Below the pieces are notes generated by a model. The model had not been told where the DNA came from and searched no databases. It saw only the letters and a program-made list of their open reading frames with translations. Shown piece by piece: positions 40,398-49,910 of a DNA stretch of 64,000 nt; the first letter of the stretch is position 1; every line of letters begins with the position of its first letter. Source of the DNA: Pseudolabrys sp. (lineage in GTDB: Bacteria > Pseudomonadota > Alphaproteobacteria > Rhizobiales > Xanthobacteraceae); NCBI GenBank assembly GCA_026125895.1, contig JAHCKG010000003.1, forward strand, positions 62,001 to 126,000. The letters run 5' to 3'. The translations under genes were made by a program, and so were the position numbers.

Positions 40398-41490
40398 CAA
40401 TGTCCGCCGCCTCGCGGTGGACAAGGTGGCTCCGCATTCCGCGAAAGTCGATGCGACCCGCAGCCTGCCGGTGGAATCGCTCAAGGCGTTCCGTGACGCC
40501 AACCTGATCGGTCTGCCGTTCCCGGAGGAATTCGGCGGACAGGGCGGCGACCTGATGGCGCAGGTCATCTGCATCGAGGAAATCGCGCGCGTCTGCGCGA
40601 CCTCCGCCGTCAGCCTGTTCACGAGTTGGATCGTGCTCGATCCTTTGGTGCGTTACGGCTCCAAGAAGCTGGTCGAGGAAATCGTATATCCGGTCGCCCG
40701 CGCCGAGAAGGTTGCGGCGTGGTGTCTGACCGAGCCGAAAGGCGGCTCCGATCTTGCCGGCGTCACGACCAAGGCCGAGCGCAAGGGCGATAACTGGGTT
40801 CTCAACGGCACCAAGCGTTTCATCACCAACGCGACCTGGGCCGACTGGTACATGGTGCTCGCGCGCACCGGCGAAAAGCGCACATTCGGCATTTTTGCCG
40901 TGCATCGCGACGATCCGGGCGTCAGCTTCGGCGCCAAGGAAAAGAAGATGGGCATTCGCGGCAGTCCGACCGCGGACGTCATCCTCGACAATGTCACGAT
41001 CCCGGACTCACGCGTCGTCGGCGACCCGCTGAAGGGCTACGACTACATGACCATCGGCCTGACGAATTCGCGTCCGGTCGTGGCGGCCGAGGCGCTCGGC
41101 ATCGCGCAGGGCGCGCTCGACGAGGCGGTGAAATACACCAAGGAGCGCCAGCAGTTCGGCCAGCCGATCGCGCGCTTCCAGATGATCCGCGGCATGATCG
41201 CCGACATGGCGATCAAGGTGGAGTCCTCGCGAGCCATGCTCTATCGCGCTGTCGAGATGATCGACGCCGATCCGGTGCAGGCCCGCGCCTACGCCTCGAT
41301 CGCCAAGACGCTGTGCAGCGACACGGCGATGTCGGTGACGACCGACGCCGTGCAGCTCCATGGCGGTTACGGCTATCTCGAGGACTATCCGGTCGAACGC
41401 ATGATGCGCGACGCCAAGATCACCCAGATCTACGAAGGCACCAATCAGATCCAGCGGCTGATCATCGCCAAGCACGTGTTGCAGGACTGA
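40357..41490 (+). CDS. Acyl-CoA dehydrogenase, copy 1
   Basis: A 377-residue flavoenzyme of standard length. Typical motifs: FPEEFGGQGGD, AWCLTEPKGGSDLAGVTTKA with FAD and substrate contacts, GTKRFITNATWADWYMVLART, KMGIRGSPTADVILDNV and the C-terminal YGYLEDYPVERMMRDAKI. It ends in the catalytic YEGTNQIQR, where the glutamate takes the alpha proton. It oxidises an acyl-CoA to the 2-enoyl-CoA, passing electrons to ETF. Ribosome site GGGAGAA precedes ATG 40357. The first residues could alternatively start at ATG 40366. Confidence 0.93.
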   Translation: MKAMDRDTYEQFRDNVRRLAVDKVAPHSAKVDATRSLPVESLKAFRDANLIGLPFPEEFGGQGGDLMAQVICIEEIARVCATSAVSLFTSWIVLDPLVRYGSKKLVEEIVYPVARAEKVAAWCLTEPKGGSDLAGVTTKAERKGDNWVLNGTKRFITNATWADWYMVLARTGEKRTFGIFAVHRDDPGVSFGAKEKKMGIRGSPTADVILDNVTIPDSRVVGDPLKGYDYMTIGLTNSRPVVAAEALGIAQGALDEAVKYTKERQQFGQPIARFQMIRGMIADMAIKVESSRAMLYRAVEMIDADPVQARAYASIAKTLCSDTAMSVTTDAVQLHGGYGYLEDYPVERMMRDAKITQIYEGTNQIQRLIIAKHVLQD

Positions 41491-41495
41491 TCGCC

Positions 41496-42725
41496 ATGGC
41501 AGCAAACAAGACTGCATCGGTGCTCGACGGCACGCTGGTCATCGACATGAGCGAGGTCTATCAGGCCCCGCTTGCGGCACAGGTGCTGGGCGATTTCGGC
41601 GCCAAGGTGGTCAAGGTGGAGCGCCCGGGCGTCGGCGACGTCATGCGCAACATGGACGCCTACGCCAAGGAGCGCGGCCTCGTCAGCTGCTACTTCGCCT
41701 CGGCCAACCGCAACAAGGCCTCGATCTGCATCGACGTGAAGACACCGCGCGGCCGAGAGGTGCTGATGCGGCTGGTCGAAAAGGCCGACGTGCTGATCCA
41801 TAACTACCGGCCCGGCGTCATGGAGCGTCTCGGCCTCGGCTATGACGATCTCGCCAAGGTCAATCGGGGCCTGATCTATGCAGTGGCCACCGGCTTCGGC
41901 GAGGACGGCCCGATCGCCAATCGTCCGGCGCAGGACATGATCGCGCAGACGATCAGCGGCATCGCCATGGCCGGCGTGGAGGAGGGCGAGACTCCACGCA
42001 TCATGGGTTCGGCCGCCGTCGATTTTTCCTCGGGCATGATCCTGGTGCAGGGCATCCTGTTGGCGCTGCTGGAGCGCGTGCGCTCCGGCCGCGGCCAGAA
42101 GGTCCACGCCTGTTTGTTCGACACGGCGATGGCGATCCAGAGTGCGGAAGCCGCATCGCTGCTGATGTACGGCTACGAGACCAACTGGCATCGACGAGGA
42201 CTGAGCTTCGTCGTGCCGACCAAGGACGGCTGGGTCACCATCCTCGGCTTTTTCCGGCCGAACCCGCTGAAACTGTTCTGCGCCGCGCTCGGGCTCGAAG
42301 ATCTGAGCCAGAAGCCGGAATACGATACGGTCGAGAAGCAGATCGCGCACAAGGACGAACTGTCCGAACTTATGGCGCGCGAGGCGTCGAAGTATACCAC
42401 CGCCGAATGCCTGGCGCGCTTCGAGGCGCAGGACGTCATCTGCTCCCCAGTCAACCGGTTGCGCGACACCCTCGAGCATCCGCAGGTCGCGCATAATCAT
42501 ATGCTGGTCGATGTCGAGGTGCCGGGGCAGGCGGCGACCCGCCTGATCGGCAGCCCGCTGAAGCTGTCGCGCACCGGCCCGAGCGTGCGCCGCGGCCCGC
42601 CGCCGCTTGGCAACGACGCAGCGGAGGTGCTGGCCGATCTCGGTTACTCCGAGACCGATATGCGCGAACTGGCGCAAGCCGGCGCGCTGGGCGCCGATGC
42701 CCGCGCCCGCGCGGAGACGGTGTAG
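41496..42725 (+). CDS. Family III CoA-transferase, copy 2
   Basis: A 409-residue protein from ATG 41496. LVIDMSEVYQAPLAAQVLGDFGAKVVKVERPGVGD is the family N-terminus, and VSCYFASANRNKASICIDVK is the nucleotide/CoA-binding core. AVDFSSGMILVQGILLALLE holds the region of the catalytic aspartate, and GRGQKVHACLFDTAM follows. It is closest in style to formyl-CoA/succinyl-CoA:acid CoA-transferases. It starts 5 bp after the acyl-CoA dehydrogenase stop and could charge the pathway acid with CoA using an acyl-CoA donor. Confidence 0.88.
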   Translation: MAANKTASVLDGTLVIDMSEVYQAPLAAQVLGDFGAKVVKVERPGVGDVMRNMDAYAKERGLVSCYFASANRNKASICIDVKTPRGREVLMRLVEKADVLIHNYRPGVMERLGLGYDDLAKVNRGLIYAVATGFGEDGPIANRPAQDMIAQTISGIAMAGVEEGETPRIMGSAAVDFSSGMILVQGILLALLERVRSGRGQKVHACLFDTAMAIQSAEAASLLMYGYETNWHRRGLSFVVPTKDGWVTILGFFRPNPLKLFCAALGLEDLSQKPEYDTVEKQIAHKDELSELMAREASKYTTAECLARFEAQDVICSPVNRLRDTLEHPQVAHNHMLVDVEVPGQAATRLIGSPLKLSRTGPSVRRGPPPLGNDAAEVLADLGYSETDMRELAQAGALGADARARAETV

Positions 42726-42730
42726 CGCCG

Positions 42731-44374
42731 ATGCTGACCGCCGATCGCACGCAATGGACGCTGCCCAACGCGCTCCGCCGTCAGGCGGAGATCGCGCCGG
42801 ACAGCCTGTTTCTGCAGGTGATCGGCGAGGGCACCGCGACGCGTGGCGAGGCCTATACCGCCGCTCTGCGCATTGCCGGCGCGCTGGCGGAGCTCGGCGT
42901 GACGCCGGGGCAGACGGTCGCGGTGATGGCGCCGACCTCCATGCCCGCGGTGATGGCGTGGCTCGGCATCAACATGGCTGGCGCCGTCGAGGTCAATATC
43001 AACGGTGCCTACAAGGGCCAGACGCTCGAACACGCGCTGCGAACGGCCGAGACCGCGACGATCTTTATCGAGCACCGGCATCTCGCGGACCTTGCCGCCG
43101 TGGAAGCCGCGTTGCCGGATCTCAAGCGCGCGATCGTCTTTCGGCTCGCCGATGCGCCGGACACGCCTGCGCCGATCTTCAAGCGCATCGATATTATCGA
43201 TTATCGCGACGTCGCGGCTCACGCGCCGCTCGAGGCGCTGCCGCCGGTCGCCTATACCGATATCGCGTCGATGATCTACACGTCGGGCACGTCCGGCCCC
43301 GCCAAGGCCGTGCGCATGCCGCATGCGCAGATCTATTTCCTGGCGATGCGGACCGTGGCCAATCTGCGGGCCCGGCCGAGCGACGTCTTCTATTGCTTCC
43401 ATCCGCTGTTTCATATGGCCGGCAAGTTCATGGGCATCTTTGCCATGCTGCTGGCCGGCGGCAGCATCGTGCTCGATCGCAGTTTCCGACCGGAAACATG
43501 GGTGTCGCGCATCCGCGAATTCGGCGCGACCGTCGGCCTCGCCCACGGGCCGATGCTGGAAATGATCCACGCCCAGCCGCCGCAGCCGGACGATGCCGAG
43601 CACAATCTCAAGCGCATGATCATGGTGCCGTTTCCGCGCGGCATCGCCGCCGCCTTCGAGCAACGCTTCGGCCTGCGCGGCATCGAAGTGTGGGGCATGA
43701 CCGAGATCAACGCCGTGACCTGGTGCGCGCTCGACGAGCCGCTGCGGCCGGGCTCGTGCGGGCGGGTTGAATCCGAATGGTACGACTTCCGCGTCGTCGA
43801 TCCCGATACCGACGAAGAGCTGCCGACCGGCCTGGTCGGCGAGTTCGTCGTACGCCCCAAGCTGCCGTGGATCATCATGCAGGGCTATCACGGCATGCCG
43901 GAAAAGACTGTGCAGGCTTGGCGTAATCTCTGGTTCCACACCGGCGACAGCGGCTATGTCGACGAGGACGGCTACGTCTACTTCGTCGATCGCCTCGGCG
44001 ATCGCATTCGTCGCCGCGCCGAGAACATATCGTCCTATGACATCGAAACCGCCGCCATGACGCATGCCGGCATTGCCGAATGCGCCGCCATCGGCGTGCC
44101 GTCCGAATTCGACGCCGACGACGACATCATGCTGTGCGTCGTGCGCAAGCCGGGTGTGTCACTTGAGGCGCCTGATCTGATGGCGCATCTGATGCCTCGC
44201 CTGCCGCATTACATGATGCCGCGTTACGTTGCGTTGCTCGATGCGCTGCCGCGCACGCCGACCAACAAGGTGCAGAAGGCGAAATTGCGCGGGCTCCCGC
44301 GCGACGCCTCGATCTGGGACCGCAAGGCCGCCGGCCTTTCTTTGCGCGATCTGGCCCAACAGGCCACGCGCTGA
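42731..44374 (+). CDS. AMP-dependent acyl-CoA ligase (CaiC-like)
   Basis: A 547-residue member of the ANL superfamily. The P-loop is SMIYTSGTSGPAKAVRMPH (residues about 178-196). Other core motifs are VWGMTEINAVTW, WFHTGDSGYVDEDGYVYFVDR and a C-terminal domain ending RTPTNKVQKAKLRG, whose lysine takes part in adenylation. It activates a carboxylic acid with ATP to an acyl-adenylate and then the CoA thioester. It begins 5 bp after the CoA-transferase stop. With two activation enzymes side by side, the substrates probably differ or the two act at different steps. Confidence 0.9.
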   Translation: MLTADRTQWTLPNALRRQAEIAPDSLFLQVIGEGTATRGEAYTAALRIAGALAELGVTPGQTVAVMAPTSMPAVMAWLGINMAGAVEVNINGAYKGQTLEHALRTAETATIFIEHRHLADLAAVEAALPDLKRAIVFRLADAPDTPAPIFKRIDIIDYRDVAAHAPLEALPPVAYTDIASMIYTSGTSGPAKAVRMPHAQIYFLAMRTVANLRARPSDVFYCFHPLFHMAGKFMGIFAMLLAGGSIVLDRSFRPETWVSRIREFGATVGLAHGPMLEMIHAQPPQPDDAEHNLKRMIMVPFPRGIAAAFEQRFGLRGIEVWGMTEINAVTWCALDEPLRPGSCGRVESEWYDFRVVDPDTDEELPTGLVGEFVVRPKLPWIIMQGYHGMPEKTVQAWRNLWFHTGDSGYVDEDGYVYFVDRLGDRIRRRAENISSYDIETAAMTHAGIAECAAIGVPSEFDADDDIMLCVVRKPGVSLEAPDLMAHLMPRLPHYMMPRYVALLDALPRTPTNKVQKAKLRGLPRDASIWDRKAAGLSLRDLAQQATR

Positions 44375-44407
44375 TGACACAACGACAGAACACCCAAGGA
44401 GAGTTGA

Positions 44408-45844
44408 ATGTCCGCGACCTATGACAAGCTGAAGATGCTGATCGACGGCGAATGGATCGAGGCCGGCTCGCGCCAGACGCAAGCCGTGGTCAATCCGGCG
44501 ACCGGCGAGCGCATCGGCGACCTGCCGCTGGCGTCGAAGCCCGATCTCGACCGCGCGCTGGAGACCGCCGAGAAGGGCCACGCCGTCTGGCGCAAGACCT
44601 CGCCCTATGACCGCAGCAAGGTGCTGCGCAAGGCTGCCGACCTGATGCGCGAGCGCGCCGATCACATCGCCGCCCAGCTCACGATGGAAGAGGGCAAGAC
44701 CATCGGCGAATCCAAGATCGAAGTGCTGGCCTCCGCCGACACCTTCGACTGGTATGCCGAGGAGGGCCGCCGCGCCTATGGCCGCATCGTGCCGACGCGC
44801 GTGCCCGGCCAGCGGCATTATGTGACCAAGGAGCCGGTCGGCGTCGTCGCCGCTTTCACGCCGTGGAATTTTCCGGCGCTGACGCCGGCGCGCAAGATCG
44901 CCGGGGCGCTGGGTGCGGGTTGCGCCTGCATCATCAAGCCGGCGGAAGAGACGCCGTCGACCGCACTGGCGCTCGCCAAGGCGCTGATGGATGCTGGGCT
45001 GCCAAAAGGCGTGCTCAACGTCGTGTTCGGCGTTCCGGCCGAGGTGTCGGCCTATCTGATCGCGTCGCCGGTGGTGCGCAAGATTTCGTTCACCGGCTCG
45101 ACGGCGATCGGCAAGCACCTCGTCAAGCTCGCCGCCGACGGCATGAAGCGCACCACCATGGAGCTCGGCGGCCATGCGCCGGTCATCGTGTTCGACGACG
45201 TCGATCCGGTGAAGGTGGCGTCCGCCTGCGTGCCGTTCAAGTTCCGCAACGCCGGTCAGGTCTGCATCTCGCCGACGCGCTTCTATGTGCATGACAAGAT
45301 CTATGACAAGTTCGTCGACTCCTTCGTCGAACAGGCCAAGGCGCTCAAGCTCGGCAACGGTCTCGATTCCGACAGCAAGATGGGGCCGCTGGCTAACGGC
45401 CGCCGCGTAGAGGCGATGGAACGCTTGGTTGCCGACGCCAAACAGAACGGCGCCAATCTGCGCGCGGGCGGCGAGCGCGCCGCCAATGCCGGCAATTTCT
45501 GGCAGCCGACTGTCATTGGCGAGGTGCCGAACAGCGCCAAGGTGATGAACGAGGAGCCGTTCGGCGCCCTCGCCATCATCAACCGCTTCAATGCGTTCGA
45601 TGACATGATCGCGCAGGCGAACCGGCTGCCTTACGGCCTCGCCGCCTATGCATTCACCGAGTCGAACCGCAATGCCTATGCCGTGAGCGAGGCGCTGGAG
45701 AGCGGCATGGTCGGCGTCAATAATTTCATGATCTCGATGCCCGAGGCGCCGTTCGGCGGCGTCAAGGATAGCGGTCATGGTTCGGAAGGCGGCATTGAAG
45801 GGCTCGACGCTTACCTGTCGACCAAGCTCGTCAGCCACATGTAA
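44408..45844 (+). CDS. NAD(P)-dependent aldehyde dehydrogenase
   Basis: A 478-residue ALDH-superfamily protein, of the succinate-semialdehyde dehydrogenase subgroup length. AAFTPWNFPALTPARKIAGA is the conserved N-terminal motif, and FTGSTAIGKHLVK is the cofactor loop. TMELGGHAPVIVF has the general-base glutamate, and FRNAGQVCISPTRFYV has the catalytic cysteine. It oxidises a pathway aldehyde to the acid. A ribosome site (AAGGAGA) stands ahead of ATG 44408. The neighbouring ThDP enzyme could produce or consume the aldehyde. Confidence 0.92.
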   Translation: MSATYDKLKMLIDGEWIEAGSRQTQAVVNPATGERIGDLPLASKPDLDRALETAEKGHAVWRKTSPYDRSKVLRKAADLMRERADHIAAQLTMEEGKTIGESKIEVLASADTFDWYAEEGRRAYGRIVPTRVPGQRHYVTKEPVGVVAAFTPWNFPALTPARKIAGALGAGCACIIKPAEETPSTALALAKALMDAGLPKGVLNVVFGVPAEVSAYLIASPVVRKISFTGSTAIGKHLVKLAADGMKRTTMELGGHAPVIVFDDVDPVKVASACVPFKFRNAGQVCISPTRFYVHDKIYDKFVDSFVEQAKALKLGNGLDSDSKMGPLANGRRVEAMERLVADAKQNGANLRAGGERAANAGNFWQPTVIGEVPNSAKVMNEEPFGALAIINRFNAFDDMIAQANRLPYGLAAYAFTESNRNAYAVSEALESGMVGVNNFMISMPEAPFGGVKDSGHGSEGGIEGLDAYLSTKLVSHM

Positions 45845-45890
45845 CGGGCTCGTGCCCATCAGAAAAGGCCGGCGCGCAGCCGGAACGATC

Positions 45891-47555
45891 ATGAGTGGAC
45901 ACTATACGGTCGCTGACCTGGTCGCCGACTTTTTGCAACGCTGCAACGTCACCACGGCGTTCGGCATCGTGTCGGTGCACAACATCCCGATGCTCGACTC
46001 CATCAAGAACCGCAACGCCATCCGCTTTGTGATGACGCGCGGCGAGATGGGCGGCGCCCACATGGCCGATGCCTATGCGCGGGCCACCGGTTCGCTCAGC
46101 GCGCTGTTCACCAGCACCGGGCCCGGCGCCGCCAGCGCCGTGCCGGGCCTGGTGGAGGCGCGCTTTGCCGGTTCGCGGGTGCTGCACATCACCGGTCAAA
46201 CCGCGACCAAATTCGTCGATCGCGGCATGGGCACGGTGCACGATGTGGCGGATCAGCTCGGCATGCTGCGCTCGGTCGGCAAGTCGGCCTACCGCATCCG
46301 TTCGGCGCAGGAGGCGCTGGGGGTGCTCACCAAGGCGGCGGTCGATGCGCTATCGGCGCCGTGCGGACCGGTGTCGATCGAGATTCCGATCGACATCCAG
46401 CGCGCGCCGCTTGAACGGCCGGCGGCGCTCGACAATTTTGCGCTGCCGTTGCCGGAGCCGCTCGCGCCGGCGTCCGCCGACCTCAAGCGGCTGGCCGACG
46501 CGGTGCTCGCGGCCAGGCGGCCGATGCTGTGGCTCGGCAATGGCGCCAAGGACGCGGGCGCCGCGGCCTTGAAGTTGCTCGATGCCGGCTTCCGCACGGT
46601 GTGCAGCTGGAACGGGCGCGGCATCGTCAGCGAAGACGACGAGCGCAACTTGGGAACGCTGAGTGGCCTCGGCCAGCCCAAGGTGCAGGCCTTCTATGAA
46701 ACCGTGGATCTGATGATCGTCGCCGGCTCGCGGCTGCGCGGCCATGAAACCTACGACTTCACCGTCAAGCTGCCGGCCAATCTCATCCAGATCGATATCG
46801 ACGCGCAGGCCAATGGCCGCACCTATCCGGTGAAGGATTTCGTGCGCGGCGACAGCGCCGCGACCTTGTCAGCGCTGGCCGATCTGGTCGCCGGCAAGAT
46901 GAAGGTCGATCCGGCTTTCGCCGGCGATTTCGCCAAGGTCCGGCAGACCGCGCGCGATGACTACAAGGCCGGGCTCGGTCCTTACGCGAGCTTCCCCGAG
47001 CAGGTGCGCGCGGCGATGCCGAAAGGCGCGCTCTGGGTGCGCGATATCACCATCGCCAATTCGAGCTGGGGCAACCGGCTGATGCCGGTCTACTCACCGA
47101 ACGAGAACATCTATCCGGTCGGCGCCGGCATTGGGCTGGGTCTATCGCTCGGCATCGGCGCCGCGGTGGCCGGCGGCAAGGAGCGCAAGACCGTGGTGCT
47201 GAGCGGCGACGGCGGCTTCGCGCTCAACATCGGCGAGCTCTGGACGGCGGTGCAGGAGAAGCTCGACATCGTCGTCATCGTCATGAACGACAAGGGCTAC
47301 GGCGTCATCCGGCAGATTCAGGACGCGCAGGCCGGCGGCCGTCACAGCTATGACGATCTGCTGGTACCGGACCTCGAAGGCGTCGCCAAACTGGCCGGCA
47401 TCGGCTTCTGGCGGCTGACGCGCGCGGAAGACCTCAAGGACACTCTGAGCAAGGCGATCGACCGCGCCGGGCCCTCGATCATCGAGGTGGATGTCGGCGC
47501 CATCGGTCCCATTCCGCCATACTATCCCTACGACCAGAAGCCGAAGGCCGCCTGA
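45891..47555 (+). CDS. Thiamine-diphosphate enzyme (acetolactate synthase/decarboxylase-like)
   Basis: A 554-residue protein from ATG 45891; the longer frame starts inside the ALDH gene. The catalytic glutamate lies in FVMTRGEMGGAHMADAYARA. The central domain has VCSWNGRGIVSEDD and the C-terminal domain has VVLSGDGGFALNIGELWTAV and VIVMNDKGYGVI, the ThDP/Mg GDG...N motif. The family covers acetolactate synthases, benzoylformate and oxalyl-CoA decarboxylases and aldehyde lyases. The subgroup is not resolved here. Position between the ALDH and acyl-CoA dehydrogenase suggests a carbon-carbon cleavage step. Confidence 0.88.
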   Translation: MSGHYTVADLVADFLQRCNVTTAFGIVSVHNIPMLDSIKNRNAIRFVMTRGEMGGAHMADAYARATGSLSALFTSTGPGAASAVPGLVEARFAGSRVLHITGQTATKFVDRGMGTVHDVADQLGMLRSVGKSAYRIRSAQEALGVLTKAAVDALSAPCGPVSIEIPIDIQRAPLERPAALDNFALPLPEPLAPASADLKRLADAVLAARRPMLWLGNGAKDAGAAALKLLDAGFRTVCSWNGRGIVSEDDERNLGTLSGLGQPKVQAFYETVDLMIVAGSRLRGHETYDFTVKLPANLIQIDIDAQANGRTYPVKDFVRGDSAATLSALADLVAGKMKVDPAFAGDFAKVRQTARDDYKAGLGPYASFPEQVRAAMPKGALWVRDITIANSSWGNRLMPVYSPNENIYPVGAGIGLGLSLGIGAAVAGGKERKTVVLSGDGGFALNIGELWTAVQEKLDIVVIVMNDKGYGVIRQIQDAQAGGRHSYDDLLVPDLEGVAKLAGIGFWRLTRAEDLKDTLSKAIDRAGPSIIEVDVGAIGPIPPYYPYDQKPKAA

Positions 47556-47587
47556 CCGGCGGCCGGAGAAGATTGCAAGGCACAGTC

Positions 47588-48754
47588 ATGAATTCAATGC
47601 TGACTCAGCAGCAGCAGGACGTCCGCGATCTGGCGGAACGCATCTGCGCCGATTTCCCCGACGAATACTGGGCGAAGAAAGACGAGACCGCGGAATTTCC
47701 CGAGGACTTCTATCGCGCGGTGGCCGATGCCGGTCTGCTCGGCATTGCCATGCCCGAGGAATATGGCGGCTCCGGCCTCGGCATCTCCGAAGCCGCGGTG
47801 CTGGTGCAGACGATTTCGCAATCGGGCGCCTGCATGAGCGGCGCGTCGTCGATCCACATGAACATCTTCGGCCTCAATCCGGTCGTGGTCTTCGGCACCG
47901 ACGAGCAGAAGAAGCGCATGCTGCCGCCGCTGATCCGCGGCGAGCACAAGGCCTGTTTTGCGGTGACCGAGCCGGATGCCGGCCTCAACACCGCGAAGAT
48001 CAGGACCAAAGCCGAGCGCAAGGGCGATCACTATCTTATCTCGGGTCAGAAGATCTGGATCTCGACCGCGCGCGTCGCCAACAAAGTGCTCATCCTCGCG
48101 CGCACGACGCCTTACGAGGACGTCAAGCGCAAGACCGACGGCATGAGCCTGTTCTACACCGATCTCGACCGCGCCCATGTCGAGGTGCGCACCATTCATA
48201 AAATGGGCCGCCACGGCGTCGACTCGAATATGCTGTTCATCGACGGCCTGAAGGTGCCGGTCGAGGATCGCATCGGCCCCGAAGGCGAGGGCTTCAAGAT
48301 GATCCTGCACGGGCTCAATCCCGAGCGCATCCTCATCGCCGCCGAGGCGGTCGGTATCGGCCGCGCGGCGCTTCGCCGGGCGTCGGCCTATGCGAACGAG
48401 CGCGTCGTGTTCGACCGCAAGATCGGCATGAACCAGGGCGTCGCCCATCCGCTGGCGAAAAGCTGGATGCAGGTCGAGGCCGCCAACCTGATGGTGATGC
48501 GGGCGGCGCAGCTTTACGACAGCCAACAGGAATGCGGGCTGGAAGCCAACAGCGCCAAATATCTCGCTGCCGAGGCGGCCTGCGAGGCATGCCAGATGGC
48601 TATCCTCACCCACGGTGGCATGGGCTATTCTGCCGAGTACCACGTCGAGCGATACTTGCGGGAATCCTTCATCCCGCGTATCGCGCCGGTCAGTCCGCAG
48701 ATGATCCTGAATTTCGTTGCTGAGAAAGCGCTCGGTCTGCCGAAGTCCTACTAA
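47588..48754 (+). CDS. Acyl-CoA dehydrogenase family protein lacking the YEGT glutamate
   Basis: A 388-residue flavoprotein from ATG 47588. The front half is standard: MPEEYGGSGLGISEAAVLVQ, CFAVTEPDAGLNTAKIRTKA and ISGQKIWISTARVANKVLIL. The C-terminal region reads GGMGYSAEYHVERYLRESFI followed by PRIAPVSPQMILNFVAEKAL, so the usual catalytic YEGT is replaced by IAPVS. The base must come from another residue, or the enzyme acts differently. It lies 32 bp after the ThDP gene. The subgroup is common in proteobacterial CoA islands, but its reaction is not settled. Confidence 0.85.
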   Translation: MNSMLTQQQQDVRDLAERICADFPDEYWAKKDETAEFPEDFYRAVADAGLLGIAMPEEYGGSGLGISEAAVLVQTISQSGACMSGASSIHMNIFGLNPVVVFGTDEQKKRMLPPLIRGEHKACFAVTEPDAGLNTAKIRTKAERKGDHYLISGQKIWISTARVANKVLILARTTPYEDVKRKTDGMSLFYTDLDRAHVEVRTIHKMGRHGVDSNMLFIDGLKVPVEDRIGPEGEGFKMILHGLNPERILIAAEAVGIGRAALRRASAYANERVVFDRKIGMNQGVAHPLAKSWMQVEAANLMVMRAAQLYDSQQECGLEANSAKYLAAEAACEACQMAILTHGGMGYSAEYHVERYLRESFIPRIAPVSPQMILNFVAEKALGLPKSY

Positions 48755-48770
48755 ACAAGGAATACGCTCA

Positions 48771-49910
48771 ATGTTGTCGCCGGGCGCCCTCAACGGCATA
48801 CGCGTTCTCGACATGACCCGCGTTCTCGGCGGTCCGTACTGTACGCAGATTCTCGCCGATCACGGGGCCGACGTACTCAAGATCGAACCGCCGGGAGGCG
48901 ACGAGACGCGCGGCTGGGGCCCGCCCTTCAGCGAAGGGACGGCAGCTTATTACATCGGCGTCAACCGCAACAAGCGCAGCCGCGTGCTCGACCTGACGAC
49001 GCCGGACGACCGCGCCGTGCTGATGGAGCTGCTCGCCGACGCCGACATCGTCGTGGAGAATTTCAAGCCGGGCACGCTGGAGAAGTGGGACCTCGGCTAT
49101 AAGGACGTGCTGTCGGTGAAATTTCCGAAGCTCATCCATTGTTGCGTTTCCGGTTTCGGTCCAGACGGGCCGATGGGGCAGATGCCGGGCTATGACGCCG
49201 CAATCCAGGCGGCGGCAGGGCTGATGAGCATCAACGGCGACCCGTCCGGCGAGCCGACGCGCATCGGTGTGCCGGTGGTCGATCTGGTGACGGGCCTCAA
49301 CGCCACCGTTGCTATTTTGCTCGCGCTGCACGAACGCAAGGTGAGCGGGCGTGGCCAGTCGCTCGACGTATCGCTCTATGACTGCGCCGTGTCGGTGCTG
49401 CATCCCTATACGGCGAACTATCTCTATTCGGGCAAGGTGCCGAAGCAGACCGGCAATGCACATCCCAATATCTGTCCTTACGACAGCTACAAGACGGCGA
49501 CGCGACCGATCTTCCTTGCCGTCGGCAATGACGGTCAGTTCCGCAAGCTGGTGAGTTATCTCGGCAAGCCGGCGCTAGCCGACGAGCCGCGCTTCAAGAC
49601 CAACGCCGACCGGCTGGCCGCGCGCGACGCGCTCAAGGCTGAGCTCGAGGCACTGATGGCGGATAAAGATGGTTCGCAACTGGCCGACGAGCTGATCAAG
49701 GCCGGCGTGCCGTGCGGGCCGGTGCGCACCATCGATCAGGTCCTCGACCATCCGCATACCATTCATCGCGAGATGGTCGTGGAAATCGACGGCTATCGCG
49801 GGATCGGAAGTCCGATCAAGATGAGCCGCAGCAAACCGGCCTATCGCACGAAGCCGCCGAAGCTTGGCGAGCACGACGGCCAAGGCTGGGCGAAGGGTCC
49901 CCAGCGCTGA
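48771..49910 (+). CDS. Family III CoA-transferase, copy 3
   Basis: A 379-residue protein from ATG 48771. IRVLDMTRVLGGPYCTQILADHGADVLKIEPPGGDETRGW is the classic N-terminus. GQSLDVSLYDCAVSVLHPYT and VPVVDLVTGLNATVAILLAL carry the catalytic region, and VPCGPVRTIDQVLDHPHTIH is conserved. This is the most canonical of the three copies and resembles succinyl-CoA:acid CoA-transferases. A ribosome site (AAGGAA) precedes the start. Its stop overlaps the next start by one base (TGATG). Confidence 0.92.
   Translation: MLSPGALNGIRVLDMTRVLGGPYCTQILADHGADVLKIEPPGGDETRGWGPPFSEGTAAYYIGVNRNKRSRVLDLTTPDDRAVLMELLADADIVVENFKPGTLEKWDLGYKDVLSVKFPKLIHCCVSGFGPDGPMGQMPGYDAAIQAAAGLMSINGDPSGEPTRIGVPVVDLVTGLNATVAILLALHERKVSGRGQSLDVSLYDCAVSVLHPYTANYLYSGKVPKQTGNAHPNICPYDSYKTATRPIFLAVGNDGQFRKLVSYLGKPALADEPRFKTNADRLAARDALKAELEALMADKDGSQLADELIKAGVPCGPVRTIDQVLDHPHTIHREMVVEIDGYRGIGSPIKMSRSKPAYRTKPPKLGEHDGQGWAKGPQR

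Noticed and set aside
41445-42677. 410-codon minus-strand frame
   Set aside because: It lies opposite the second CoA-transferase and is histidine/arginine-rich shadow coding.
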